NCBI RefSeq assembly: GCF_000244755.1
Contig: NZ_AHOO02000009.1
Span: 248,001 to 312,000 of the forward strand
Reading direction: 5' to 3'
Length of the DNA stretch: 64,000 nucleotides
Origin: Leptospira licerasiae serovar Varillal str. VAR 010
GTDB taxonomy: Bacteria > Spirochaetota > Leptospiria > Leptospirales > Leptospiraceae
Shown: positions 11,669-21,138 of the stretch, piece by piece
Layout of the letters: every line of letters begins with the position of its first letter
Position numbering within the stretch: the first letter of the stretch is position 1
Program-made: the position numbers and the translations under genes
The notes under the pieces: model-generated
What the model was told of the DNA's origin: nothing
Databases searched by the model: none
The model's input: only the letters and a program-made list of their open reading frames with translations

Positions 11669-12350
11669 ATTTGGAGTCTGGCTTTAGACCCTTTTGCAAG
11701 ATCCTCACCATTTCTTTGATCGTAGCTTTGATTTCCGATTCCGGAATTTTATAAACGACCTGGGCCATGAACCCTAACGCGAAGGTCAAAGAAGAAATCC
11801 CGAAAGCAACTGATTTCAGGTCCACTTTATGATCGATCTCTCCTCCCTTCTTAAATTTTTCCAGCTCATGGATCATTTCAGGAAGGGCCTTGCTATAAAT
11901 TTTAGTTTGGATAATTCTACTAACGTCGGGATCTAGGATGATCCTGCTGACTGCAACTTTCATGAAGTCAGAATAATGTTTGAAATCGGAACATCTTTCC
12001 GTAATGGACTCCACTAACGCTTCATCCAAATGAAGTTCCTTTGTATCTTCTTCTTTTTTGCCGGTGGTCGAGTCGCCTAGATCATCCGTCCTAGTTAGGA
12101 TCGCTTCTAGGAGCCCTTTCTTTCCACCGAAATAACGCATAATAAGAGCTTCATTAGCTCCCGCAGTCTTGGCGATATCCTTAGTGGTGGCCGCGTCATA
12201 TCCTTTTTTGGCAAAAACTTGTATCCCGGCCTTCATTAAGGCTGTTTCAGTAGCCTTTCGGTCTCTTTTTTTAGGACCTTTGTGACTACCGTGCGCACCT
12301 GCTTTGGATGCCTTATTTTTTTTGACCTTCTTTTTAGGGGTTCGAACCAT
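11667..12350 (-). CDS. TetR/AcrR-family transcriptional regulator
   Basis: 227 residues. A very basic Lys-rich N-terminal extension (about 1-30) precedes a canonical TetR helix-turn-helix ([20 protein letters not shown] then [20 protein letters not shown], about 38-80). A helical C-terminal ligand/dimer domain follows. The Lys-rich tail before the HTH is unusual but occurs in Leptospira proteins. The regulated gene is not evident. It is divergent from the glycosyltransferase at 12493. Confidence 0.92.
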   Translation of the reverse strand: MVRTPKKKVKKNKASKAGAHGSHKGPKKRDRKATETALMKAGIQVFAKKGYDAATTKDIAKTAGANEALIMRYFGGKKGLLEAILTRTDDLGDSTTGKKEEDTKELHLDEALVESITERCSDFKHYSDFMKVAVSRIILDPDVSRIIQTKIYSKALPEMIHELEKFKKGGEIDHKVDLKSVAFGISSLTFALGFMAQVVYKIPESEIKATIKEMVRILQKGLKPDSK

Positions 12351-12492
12351 CTAACTGCCTATATGGGATGTATCCCGACCTTCGACTAATCAGCCAAGCG
12401 CATTTTTACTTTTTAGATCCACTTTACTCTTGCCTGTTCCGTTTATTTTTGCAATATGGTGATAAGTAAGTGAGTGATTACATGTTGGTTTT

Positions 12493-14241
12493 TTGATTTA
12501 TCCAGATCAAGAGCCCGCAAAAAAAGGAACTTTCTTCAAGTTTATGGTCTGGAATACGTTTTTAAAAAAAAGCTTAAATGGAGATAAAATATTCGTTTCT
12601 CTACTCGTTTTGTTAAACGTATTCCTTCTTCTTCCCGGATCCGGAGGAAATGCAATCTTAACCCAAGGTGACGAAGCGATGCATATCGCTACGATTCGGG
12701 AAAGTTTGGCTTCTTCTTCGTATCTTTTTCCTAAATTCGAAGGCGTTTTAAATCTCTACAAACCACCAGCGTTGTTTTGGCTCGGAATTTTTTCGGATAG
12801 TCTTTTTGGTGTCAGCTTTTTTGCGGAAAGATTTCCTTCCTTTTTACTTTTTTTCGGATCCTCCGTTCTAATTTACTTAGGTATTAGGAGAGCAGGTGGA
12901 AGTCCTAAACAATCGTTCACAATTTCTTCCGCTTATACTTTGACTCTTGGTGTATTTAAATTCTCCCGTTTGGTGATGATGGAGTCTTTATTGACCTTTT
13001 TCATCATCTTGGTCTCAGTTACGATCTTAGAATTCAGGCTTTCTAAAAATCGGATCTGGCTATTCTTGGGGGGCTTTTTCTCCGGAATTGCAATTCTAAT
13101 CAAAGGTCCTGTATTCCAAGTATACAGTGGAATTATCTTAGGAGCTTATTCTGTTATTGGGATTTTTCTTCTTCACTCAAATGGGGGATGGGCAGGCAAA
13201 AAAAGAATAGGGAAGGAACTCCTTGCCCATATCATCTTCCATTTTTCTTCTTTGGTTGTTCCTGTAATTTGGGTTCTGGTCCTTCTTTCTTATTCAGAAC
13301 TCGGGAAAGAGTTCCTAACGATATTCTTATTCACGGAAAACCTTGGTAAGTTCTCTTCTGCCACAGCCAATCAATCCGAGTGGATTATTCCGATCGGATT
13401 CTTACTCTATAGTTTTCCATTCAGTCTCGCGGTTTTCTACGGGTTCTATTCTAAATTATTCCAGAAATCGAAATCCTTAAGAGAGGTGATCGGGAGTTCC
13501 TACCTCTGGGCCATCCTTGCGATTTGTTTGATACACCTTGCTCCGAACCGTAAGGATTTTTATTATCTTCTTCCTTTGGTCCCTTTAGCCTTCTTGGGAA
13601 TTGGATTATTTTTCATTCGAAAAAAGGAATATCAGTTCACTCGGCTATTGTCTTTAAACTATTTCTTCTGCCTTGGGATCAGTATGCTGGTCTTGGCAGC
13701 AATGTGGGGTTTTGAAATTCTTCTGGGCCAAAATATCTGGGCGGAATTGATATTCACAGCATTCTTGCTTTTGATTTTTTTATGGAGAAGAAGGATCCGA
13801 ACCCAAAAGGAAGGTGTTCCTTCCACCACAGCGCTGAACCTAATACTTGCGGCTGGTTTACTCTCCTATATCCAATTTTCGATCCTTCCCAGAGTAAACC
13901 TAAGCGAAGTTCCCGAAAGCGGACCATTTGTTAGCGCAAAGCAGATCTGTGTAATTTCGGAAAATCCTTGGACTGCACTTACTTTTAGGAACGCACTTCC
14001 AGCTGCCGAGATCGTTCATTCTGTTCCAGGGGCCGATCGAAATTGTGTGGATGGAAGAAGATATCTGGTCTTTTTCCAGGAGCAGATCCCTATTCCGACA
14101 GGATACCAACTTTTACAAACGCAGACCATTTGGAAAAGAGACGTTACCCTGCAGGAACTCCTCAGCCCATCCCAGGGAAAAGAATACGTATATTTTTATG
14201 AGCCTTCCCGGAATAAGAATTCCGAATTGGAGAGTCGATGA
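12493..14241 (+). CDS. GT39/ArnT-like membrane glycosyltransferase
   Basis: About 582 residues with roughly a dozen hydrophobic helices. The first extracytoplasmic loop carries the acidic motif TQGDEAMHI followed by a LYKPPALFWLG segment, typical of GT-C enzymes of the PMT/ArnT group. Those enzymes transfer sugars from polyprenyl-phosphate carriers at the periplasmic face, often to lipid A. The start is uncertain: a TTG at 12493 or an ATG at 12544 (MVWNTFLKKSL), the second placing the first TM nearer the N-terminus. It overlaps the next gene by 4 bp (ATGA). Confidence 0.85.
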   Translation: MIYPDQEPAKKGTFFKFMVWNTFLKKSLNGDKIFVSLLVLLNVFLLLPGSGGNAILTQGDEAMHIATIRESLASSSYLFPKFEGVLNLYKPPALFWLGIFSDSLFGVSFFAERFPSFLLFFGSSVLIYLGIRRAGGSPKQSFTISSAYTLTLGVFKFSRLVMMESLLTFFIILVSVTILEFRLSKNRIWLFLGGFFSGIAILIKGPVFQVYSGIILGAYSVIGIFLLHSNGGWAGKKRIGKELLAHIIFHFSSLVVPVIWVLVLLSYSELGKEFLTIFLFTENLGKFSSATANQSEWIIPIGFLLYSFPFSLAVFYGFYSKLFQKSKSLREVIGSSYLWAILAICLIHLAPNRKDFYYLLPLVPLAFLGIGLFFIRKKEYQFTRLLSLNYFFCLGISMLVLAAMWGFEILLGQNIWAELIFTAFLLLIFLWRRRIRTQKEGVPSTTALNLILAAGLLSYIQFSILPRVNLSEVPESGPFVSAKQICVISENPWTALTFRNALPAAEIVHSVPGADRNCVDGRRYLVFFQEQIPIPTGYQLLQTQTIWKRDVTLQELLSPSQGKEYVYFYEPSRNKNSELESR

Positions 14242-14588
14242 GCCCAATCTCTTTCAGAAAAATTTTCCCTTATCTCCCCATATTCGTTTTGGGTTTGGCT
14301 GTTGGCACATTTATCGCCTTCAAATATTCCAGAGGGACCGTGGTGCAACCCGGCATGGAGTGGGAAGGAAAAGAGATTTGCCTGGATTATTGCGATAGTC
14401 TAGCGAAATGTACTAAAAACGAATATCCTCAAACTTCTGAAGATCAATTGTATAAGGTGGAAAACGCTTGTCTCAGGGGTTGCAGAAAACATTTCGACAA
14501 GATGCAGGTATGCCTCCAACCGGAAAAAATGGCAAGTTGTTCCGAGTTGACTTCCTGTCTGTTCGGAGAATTAAAAAAGTATTATTAA
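14238..14588 (+). CDS. Cys-rich small membrane-anchored protein
   Basis: 116 residues: one N-terminal TM (about 9-28, YLPIFVLGLAVGTFIAFKY), then an extracytoplasmic domain with eight cysteines (ICLDYC, AKC, NACLRGC, QVC, SC, SC) suited to several disulfides. This pattern corresponds to a Leptospira family usually labelled 'Cys-rich protein'. It is translationally coupled to the glycosyltransferase (4-bp overlap), so it may act with it in the envelope. Function unknown. Confidence 0.8.
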   Translation: MSPISFRKIFPYLPIFVLGLAVGTFIAFKYSRGTVVQPGMEWEGKEICLDYCDSLAKCTKNEYPQTSEDQLYKVENACLRGCRKHFDKMQVCLQPEKMASCSELTSCLFGELKKYY

Positions 14589-14595
14589 TATTTTT

Positions 14596-15171
14596 TTAAT
14601 ATTCTCCCTTCCAGAAACGATTTACCTTTTTCACATAATCTTTCGTTTCCTTGTAAGGAGGGATCCCGTCGTATTTTTGGACTGCACCCGGTCCTGCGTT
14701 GTAAGCCGCGATCGCTTTATCCGTATTTCCGAACTTTTTCATCATATCTGCGAGGAATTTTGTTCCCCCCGCGATATTTTCTTCCGGATCGAAAGGATTC
14801 TCCACGCCTAAAATATCCGCGGTTCCCGGCATCAATTGCATCAAACCGATTGCGCCCTTGGGAGAAACCGCGTTCGGTTTAAAATTTGATTCTGCCTTGA
14901 TTACGGATTTGACCAAGTTCGGATCTAAATGATTTTTATAAGATTCTCTTTCTATAATACTGCTGAGTTCCTGGGGAGTTGGATCATTTTCCCGGGAGAA
15001 AATCCCTTTCATTTTGTCCTCCAGCTCTTGGGAGAATTCGGACTCTAACTTTTTAGGTGTAGGATCTACTTCCTCTGCGGGACGTTTAGGCTGGAACCTC
15101 TCCGTAATTTCATGGATTTCCTCCATTCTGGAGACAATTCTACGATAAGATTCTAGATCATCTAACTTCAT
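14596..15171 (-). CDS. soluble-lytic-transglycosylase-type (SLT) protein
   Basis: 191 residues with a C-terminal SLT domain (about 75-190). The catalytic Glu is in IKAESNFKPNAVSPKGAIG, followed by GLMQLMPGTADILG, NIAGGTKFLADMM and AAYNAGPGAV. These enzymes cleave peptidoglycan with formation of 1,6-anhydroMurNAc. No N-terminal signal peptide is obvious, and the first 60 residues look like a charged linker, so export is unclear. It is divergent from the kinase at 15334. Confidence 0.92.
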   Translation of the reverse strand: MKLDDLESYRRIVSRMEEIHEITERFQPKRPAEEVDPTPKKLESEFSQELEDKMKGIFSRENDPTPQELSSIIERESYKNHLDPNLVKSVIKAESNFKPNAVSPKGAIGLMQLMPGTADILGVENPFDPEENIAGGTKFLADMMKKFGNTDKAIAAYNAGPGAVQKYDGIPPYKETKDYVKKVNRFWKGEY

Positions 15172-15333
15172 ACAGGCCTCAGGAGTTCCTACCTAAACCA
15201 AAATGGTTAATCTTAACATCCTTATTATGTCTCTCGGCTGAAATCTCCGCTGACGTGAGTCTTTTTTGCAGGTTTTAGAAAGGAAATCCAAGGGTTTCTT
15301 GAAAAAACCCGGCGCCTGAGAACGATAGACCGC

Positions 15334-17634
15334 GTGATAGAAATAGAAATAGTCACAACACCAAGGCTCACAGCATTTCCGGTATTCCTGGCCTTCAGCC
15401 GAGGATACTTTGAAGAAGAAGACGTACTTGTCAGAGTACGATCGCTCAAAAGTTACGAGGCCGTCCTTGCTCACTTGAGAGAAGGAAGGGCGGAAGCAGG
15501 AGAGGTTCCCTTTACAGCATGGGTTCATCAACAACTCAAAAAGACCTCTCCCAACTGGACTTTTTATAGAGGGATCATTCTATCTTGTTTGGTGCATGGA
15601 TTTTATTCCGCATCTTATATGGAAGCGGAATCAATTCGAGATTCCTATCATAGTTTTTTACCTATCTTGCATCCTTATTCCTTGGATAGATTCGTAGCAG
15701 AGGAATTTTTTCGTTCGGAAAATTATCATCGCAGAAAACCTGTGCCTTATCTTACCACAAGACCTACGTTACTCGCTCATGAGTTCATTCGTGCGGAGTG
15801 TTTAGGTGCCGCGGCATCTCTCCAAGAATATCCGTTTTTTGGGGAGAAGGGTTACTGCCTCACAGTAGAGAATGAGATCCCGCCTTACTACCTGCCTACG
15901 AATATGCTCGTATTCACGGGTAGATTTGCCTCCAAATTCCCGGAAGAAGCGAACAGAGTCTCCAGAGCGATCAAGAAAGCTATGGAAGATCTTGCAAATC
16001 ATGTGGCTTACGAAGGAGATTCTTTTGTAGCGGATTGGGTAGGTCCTTGCCCTTGGAAGCCTGGAGAATTGGACGGATTTTATAGAAGGCCTGTCCCCGA
16101 ACTCGGAAAAATTTTATCCGGGATGCCGGCATTGGAAGATGTACGTTTCGTAATGGAAATGTATGGAAAAACTTTTCCAGGTTTAGATGGCGGGAAGAAA
16201 ATTTTGGAAAGTTTGGCTCATTCGGTTGCGGACAATCCTTTTCCTAAATTTCCTTCTTCTATCACACAAACGAATTCTAAACTGTATCATACTTATTATT
16301 CCAACGGGAAGACTAAACTCGGAAATGTAGTAAAGGATATAGCTCCACTTCGTAGTCTTGTTTCCGAAATGAAAGAACTGGCGCTCTCTCTATTCTTAGG
16401 AAGAAGAGAAGTTTCCCTGGATACGCAACTTCCCAGAAGTCCATACCTTTTTATACGTTCCACTGTGAATGCAATATTGGATTATTTGAATCAAGAGATC
16501 AGGGATATAGAAGAGAAAAACAAAAGGCTTTCTGAGGATAATTATCTCTTAGAAACTAGATTAGATATAAGCGATTTAAAAAGACAAACCACGGAAGAAA
16601 GATATCGTTATATGTTCGAGTTTGCAACGGATGCTATGATCATAGTGAACGCGGACACAAGAATGATCGTTGATGCGAACAGAAGATTTAGGGAAGTTTC
16701 AGGATACCAAACCTCCGAGATAAAGAACATCCGACTCGCAAGAGTTCTTCCCGATATTTTGGAACAAACGGAATTGAAATCTCCAGGTGGAAAAGATCAA
16801 AACATGACTTTTATTCCGGAAGCAGGTTTGATACTGAAAGATGGTACTAAATTTTCAGTGGGCCTGAGTGTCACCGGCTTCAGTGCGGAAACAAAAAGAT
16901 TCTACCAGATCCAAGTAAACGATAACGCATTAATTCTAGAATCTGAGAAGATCAAACACGAGTTCATATCCAATATATCGCATGAACTTAGGTCTCCAAT
17001 GACGAATATCCAAGGATATTTCGATCTTCTGTTCGCAAATGAACAACTTTCTTTGGACAAGGACCAAAAAGAAATGACGGACGTGATCCGGAAGAATGTA
17101 AGAAGGTTGAACTTCCTGATAGATAACCTTCTTCAATTGGAAAAGAAGGAATCCCAGACTTCAGAGGAGATGTATGAAATTTTTGATCCGTTAACCGTGA
17201 TCGAAGAAGTGCTTTATATCAATTCTCCTTCCGCATCCGAAAGCGGACTTACTGTTACGACTGATCTTGCCGGAGGTCTGAAATTAAAAGGAGTTAGATT
17301 CGAATTCTCCCAGATCATCACGAATTTTTTCGTTAACGCGATAAAATATACCGAAAAAGGCGGAATCGATGTCTCACTTAAAAAGATCTCGGATAAAAAA
17401 GTAGAGGTTCGATTTACGGACACAGGGATCGGAATAGATCCTAAATATAAAGAATTGATCTTCGAAAGATTTTTTAGGGTGCCGGATCAAAGGAACAGAA
17501 CTGTGGGCGGTACTGGACTAGGACTTTCTATAAGTCGGACCTTAATCAATAAAATGGGAGGAGAAGTCATCGTAGAGCCAAACCAAAAAGGTGGCAGCAT
17601 TTTTAAGGTGATTTTACCTTTGTATTCTGAATGA
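15334..17634 (+). CDS. histidine kinase with N-terminal NMT1/NrtA-like substrate-binding domain and PAS
   Basis: 766 residues from a GTG start. Residues 1-290 look like an NMT1/NrtA-CmpA-type periplasmic-binding fold: it opens with IEIVTTPRLTAFPVFLAFSR, and GRAEAGEVPFTAWVHQQL follows. It has no signal peptide or TM, so the sensor must be cytoplasmic. After a coiled linker come a PAS domain (about 425-525), a HisKA domain with the phospho-acceptor in ISNISHELRSP (about 549) and a HATPase (about 650-766) with DTGIGI and GGTGLGLSIS. No receiver domain is attached and no regulator is adjacent. The following gene overlaps it by 4 bp. Confidence 0.9.
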   Translation: MIEIEIVTTPRLTAFPVFLAFSRGYFEEEDVLVRVRSLKSYEAVLAHLREGRAEAGEVPFTAWVHQQLKKTSPNWTFYRGIILSCLVHGFYSASYMEAESIRDSYHSFLPILHPYSLDRFVAEEFFRSENYHRRKPVPYLTTRPTLLAHEFIRAECLGAAASLQEYPFFGEKGYCLTVENEIPPYYLPTNMLVFTGRFASKFPEEANRVSRAIKKAMEDLANHVAYEGDSFVADWVGPCPWKPGELDGFYRRPVPELGKILSGMPALEDVRFVMEMYGKTFPGLDGGKKILESLAHSVADNPFPKFPSSITQTNSKLYHTYYSNGKTKLGNVVKDIAPLRSLVSEMKELALSLFLGRREVSLDTQLPRSPYLFIRSTVNAILDYLNQEIRDIEEKNKRLSEDNYLLETRLDISDLKRQTTEERYRYMFEFATDAMIIVNADTRMIVDANRRFREVSGYQTSEIKNIRLARVLPDILEQTELKSPGGKDQNMTFIPEAGLILKDGTKFSVGLSVTGFSAETKRFYQIQVNDNALILESEKIKHEFISNISHELRSPMTNIQGYFDLLFANEQLSLDKDQKEMTDVIRKNVRRLNFLIDNLLQLEKKESQTSEEMYEIFDPLTVIEEVLYINSPSASESGLTVTTDLAGGLKLKGVRFEFSQIITNFFVNAIKYTEKGGIDVSLKKISDKKVEVRFTDTGIGIDPKYKELIFERFFRVPDQRNRTVGGTGLGLSISRTLINKMGGEVIVEPNQKGGSIFKVILPLYSE

Positions 17635-18305
17635 ATCAAAAAAGAACGTATTTAATTTTATCTTTACTCATCGTTTCCTTGATCGGAATTTTTTATCTTC
17701 TATTTCCGGAGACTTCTACAAAAGAAAACACAAGCTACCAAGGCGGACTCTCGGAAGAGACCTTGAATAGAAAAGAGAACTCCTTATTCGAAGGAGGCTC
17801 TTTTTTGGATTTTTCAGGACATGTAGAAGAAACGGTATCCGGACCTGTTGCTATTGTTGGAGAACCTAATTCTAAACCGACTAAAACAAAATCCTATCTT
17901 GAAAGTTTAAGTCCGGAAGAGAGGGCGAAATTATACGAACAACTTTACGAGAAGTTCAAACCTCTTACTGAAAAATTTCCGAACAATTCTCTCATTCCCA
18001 AAAAACTTTCTGAAGAAGAAATCGCGAAAAAGAAAGAGAATGAAGATCATTACTATAGGGTCCAAAGGGAAATTTTAGAAAGAAAAGACGTTCCGAAGGA
18101 GGAGATGTCTTTCTATCTGAATACGAAACTGAAAAGATCCGATGATATGATCGAGATATTGAAATACGGAATGGAGAATTACCAAAAATTAGTGGGAGAA
18201 AATCCTAAAAATGCCAATCCGGAATATGAAAAACTTTTAAAGGAAAGATTGGATGGACTTTCTAAGAGTAGGGAAGAAGTGATTTCCGCTCAAAAAGGGA
18301 ATTAA
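17631..18305 (+). CDS. hypothetical N-terminally anchored protein
   Basis: 224 residues: one N-terminal TM or uncleaved signal (about 7-24), a low-complexity linker, then a charged helical region with LSPEERAKLYEQLYEKFKPL and a Lys/Glu-rich coiled segment. Its ATGA overlap with the kinase gene suggests coupled expression and perhaps a role in the same signalling path. The gene at 18308 converges on it with only 2 bp between. Family not recognised. Confidence 0.75.
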   Translation: MNQKRTYLILSLLIVSLIGIFYLLFPETSTKENTSYQGGLSEETLNRKENSLFEGGSFLDFSGHVEETVSGPVAIVGEPNSKPTKTKSYLESLSPEERAKLYEQLYEKFKPLTEKFPNNSLIPKKLSEEEIAKKKENEDHYYRVQREILERKDVPKEEMSFYLNTKLKRSDDMIEILKYGMENYQKLVGENPKNANPEYEKLLKERLDGLSKSREEVISAQKGN

Positions 18306-18307
18306 GC

Positions 18308-19072
18308 TTAAGAAATTTTACGTTTTCTTTTAGCACTTCTTTTGTTTTGAGGGATTTTCGCCTTCTTAGCGGCAGGTTTTTTGACCGAAGGTAATTTCAT
18401 TTTGTTTAAAGTGTGAATCAGATTCACTAGTTCTTCCGGGTTCAAAACGGAAAGAATTGAAATTACCTTTTGAAATCCTACCTGCTGCAAAAGTCCCACC
18501 GCATTCTTAGTTCCGAGAGCTTTTAATAGAGCCGGGATCTCGGAAATAGATCTTTTACGGATCCATTCCGCACATTCTTGCGGAGTTAAAGCCTTTGTTA
18601 AAGGAACGAAATCTTTTACTGGCAATGCCTTGGTCAGTTCCAGAAAGGAATCTATACCGATCGCATTCAAATAAGCTATCGCAGAATCAGATCCGATATT
18701 CGTTAAGATTTCTACGATCGTTTTGGAGCCTATCGTATTATTGATCTTAGAAACATCTAAAGGAGAAATAGACTCCGCTAAAAATTTCAGATCTTTAAAT
18801 CCAAGATGTTTTACGTAATATACCAGATCCGAAGGAACTGTGTTCTGGATCAGGTCTACAAGAATGGATTCGGGAATGGACTGTAAAAGAGTTACGATTT
18901 CCTGTTCGCTCAGATTTTGACTTAAGAATAAAAGCCTTTTATGGTCCACCTTTTCCGAAATGGAAAACAACGCCTCATAACCTAGGTTGCGGAATAATTG
19001 AAAGGATTTTTGAGGTCCCAGTTTATCCAGGTATTCCAATGCGTTTTGGATGGTGGAGATAACTTTTTTCAT
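18308..19072 (-). CDS. all-helical repeat protein with Lys/Arg-rich tail
   Basis: 254 residues. About eight degenerate units of 25-30 residues, each a pair of short helices with spaced Leu/Ile (for example FLELTKALPVKDFVPLTKAL and NAVGLLQQVGFQKVISILSV), run from residue 5 to 225. The pattern recalls MgtE-N/FliG-like superhelices, but this is a fold analogy only. The last 25 residues are almost all Lys, Arg, Ala and Pro (KKPAAKKAKIPQNKRSAKRK), which suggests nucleic-acid or acidic-surface binding. It overlaps 19069-19968 by 4 bp, so the two are a coupled pair. Confidence 0.75.
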   Translation of the reverse strand: MKKVISTIQNALEYLDKLGPQKSFQLFRNLGYEALFSISEKVDHKRLLFLSQNLSEQEIVTLLQSIPESILVDLIQNTVPSDLVYYVKHLGFKDLKFLAESISPLDVSKINNTIGSKTIVEILTNIGSDSAIAYLNAIGIDSFLELTKALPVKDFVPLTKALTPQECAEWIRKRSISEIPALLKALGTKNAVGLLQQVGFQKVISILSVLNPEELVNLIHTLNKMKLPSVKKPAAKKAKIPQNKRSAKRKRKIS

Positions 19073-19968
19073 CCCAAAATATCCGTTAGTAAATCCAGAA
19101 CCAAAGGAGAAAGCGATCTTTTCGCGTGGACCTTTCTGATATTAGAAGCTACATCTTCCGCAATCTTGCCGATCCACAGATCCAACTCAGGCTCGGAAAG
19201 TCCGATAAACTCTTTTAAAGTCTCTTTTCTATAATGATTCAGTAATGTATCTCTACTTACAGAGTATAGATTTTCCATGGCTCCACGGACTTTTTCGTCG
19301 TTTGCGATCGCTCTTCTGATCCTATCAGTTCCGGCGCCGAATCTGGAAGTCTCTAATCTTCCCAGATCGTTAAACCCGGTCTGGAAAAGTATTTTTAAAG
19401 TATTTCGGATTACAGTTTGGATCTCTTGTGTTCCGGAGCCTATGGAAACAAAGTCCGCAATCCTTTCGGTAAATGTAGGCAATAAAGAGGATAAAAATTG
19501 AGAGATCTGTTTTTCCAAACCTGCTACTTGGAAAACGCCATGCAAAGGATTTATCTTTTTATGGAATTCGCTCAACACTTTCTCCAATCCTTGGGAGAAG
19601 ATCGCTTGGACTTCCGGTTGATTCAAAATTCCTAAGATCAGATTTTTAGAAGGAGCAGCCTGAGTTCCCGCGATAAATTCAACGATAGAATCCATGGATT
19701 CTTCCGAAAAAAATTCATCCGCAGAGGTATAGGGAAAAGCTTTCTCTATAGGAAATTCTTCCGCTAAAACTTTTAGTTTTTCTTCGGGAAGACGGACGAG
19801 TCCCAATGCGGAAGGAGAGATCGAAAGATCTTCCGGGAAGATCTCCTCTAAGCTGGATCTAAATAAAAAATGTAAACTTTTACGTATGCTATTTTCCAGA
19901 ACTCCAGGGTAGGTAATCCAGTTCTCTACCTTAGTTTTACGGGAAACAAATCTTTTCCAAAATGCCAA
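19069..19968 (-). CDS. hypothetical protein paired with the helical-repeat gene
   Basis: 299 residues, soluble and mostly helical, without recognised motifs. Ordered segments include LGILNQPEVQAIFSQGLEKV and RFGAGTDRIRRAIANDEKVR. It lies between the PlsC-like gene (10 bp upstream) and the repeat protein (4-bp overlap), so the minus-strand run alr, plsC-like, 19968, 19072 could be one operon. A link to lipid or envelope metabolism is inference from position. Confidence 0.72.
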   Translation of the reverse strand: MAFWKRFVSRKTKVENWITYPGVLENSIRKSLHFLFRSSLEEIFPEDLSISPSALGLVRLPEEKLKVLAEEFPIEKAFPYTSADEFFSEESMDSIVEFIAGTQAAPSKNLILGILNQPEVQAIFSQGLEKVLSEFHKKINPLHGVFQVAGLEKQISQFLSSLLPTFTERIADFVSIGSGTQEIQTVIRNTLKILFQTGFNDLGRLETSRFGAGTDRIRRAIANDEKVRGAMENLYSVSRDTLLNHYRKETLKEFIGLSEPELDLWIGKIAEDVASNIRKVHAKRSLSPLVLDLLTDILG

Positions 19969-19978
19969 AAGTTACTCC

Positions 19979-21121
19979 TCAGGCTGCTTTGATCGTGGAC
20001 CAAACCGTATCCAATTTAGTAAGATGGTACGTGAGTTGGTTTCTATGATATAAGACCAAATTTTTCTTTTTTAGATTATGAAGATCTTTCGGGATCTGAA
20101 ATAATTTTTCCAAGAAAACTATATCGTTGCCTTCTAATCTAAGGAAGCCGCCTTTTTTGGCCTTCTCTAAAAAAGAATCGAATGCGTGTTTTAGAGCATC
20201 CGTTTTGAATTTTTCGGAAATATAGATTTCAGGATGAGTATTTTTGATCTTCTCGGCTAAAGAAGTGAGAAGTGAAAATAATTTTTCCTTACTTTCTTTC
20301 GCTTTCCCTTCGAATTTTAAGACCAAGTAAGATGCTAAATTCCCCGCCGTGATCGTGTATCCGCTACCTAATTTTTCTTTTACTATGCTGGAAACTTGGT
20401 CCGCATCTGCGTTTTCCGGAATAGGGAATTGTTCTCCATAACCTATATGGAGTTCGGATTTTTTAGAGGAAAAATAATCGTAAGTCAATGTGAAGGAAGT
20501 AAAATTCAAATTTTTGAATTTAGATCTGAGAAAGTACACACCCTTTTTGACCTGAGCCATATATCCGTCTTGGTTAAACACTCCCTCCGGAAAAAGAAAA
20601 AGGTTCCTTCCTTCCGAGATCCTGTCGGAAAGATAACCCCATTCTTGATCTACCATATCTCTTAAGAGCCCTTTTTTCAGGAGCTCTCTTGCGTTATCTC
20701 GGAACGGTCTTTTGATCGGAACACAACCTATATAATCCAAATATTTCGGGATGATCCCCGATTTATCTATAAGCAGGAAAAATAATTTAAGAAGTCCTTT
20801 GGGTTTGAATTCCTTCACTAAAAAATCTTTTCCTAATATATCTTCTCTTGCAGGGATCGCGAATTTAATAGAAGGATGGATATGAGGATAGACTGCCGCA
20901 AGAGCGGGAACATCTCCTTCCCAAACATGGTTTGCCATAAGGACGGAAGGATAGGGGGCTTCTAAAATTTTATTAGGATTACTTGCCGGGAAATGTTCTT
21001 CGAAACCATCGAATAGTATTCCTCTCGCCTTGAATACGATCCTGATCAAAAAACTGTAAGTTTTAGTAGTATATACAGGCTGTACTTGTTTTGAAGTTTC
21101 TTTTTCAGTAACTGGATCCAT
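19979..21121 (-). CDS. PlsC-like 1-acylglycerol-3-phosphate acyltransferase family protein
   Basis: 380 residues. The acyltransferase signature H-x4-D appears as LMANHVWEGDVPAL (about 60-75). The substrate-binding block FPEGVFNQDG (about 177) and a GCVPIKRPFRDN segment between them fit the family order. Such enzymes acylate lysophosphatidate or related lipids at the membrane. The C-terminal 150 residues are extra compared with typical PlsC (about 240 residues) and unrecognised. The gene is 17 bp downstream of alr. Confidence 0.85.
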   Translation of the reverse strand: MDPVTEKETSKQVQPVYTTKTYSFLIRIVFKARGILFDGFEEHFPASNPNKILEAPYPSVLMANHVWEGDVPALAAVYPHIHPSIKFAIPAREDILGKDFLVKEFKPKGLLKLFFLLIDKSGIIPKYLDYIGCVPIKRPFRDNARELLKKGLLRDMVDQEWGYLSDRISEGRNLFLFPEGVFNQDGYMAQVKKGVYFLRSKFKNLNFTSFTLTYDYFSSKKSELHIGYGEQFPIPENADADQVSSIVKEKLGSGYTITAGNLASYLVLKFEGKAKESKEKLFSLLTSLAEKIKNTHPEIYISEKFKTDALKHAFDSFLEKAKKGGFLRLEGNDIVFLEKLFQIPKDLHNLKKKNLVLYHRNQLTYHLTKLDTVWSTIKAA

Positions 21122-21138
21122 ACAGTTCTATTCTCTCT

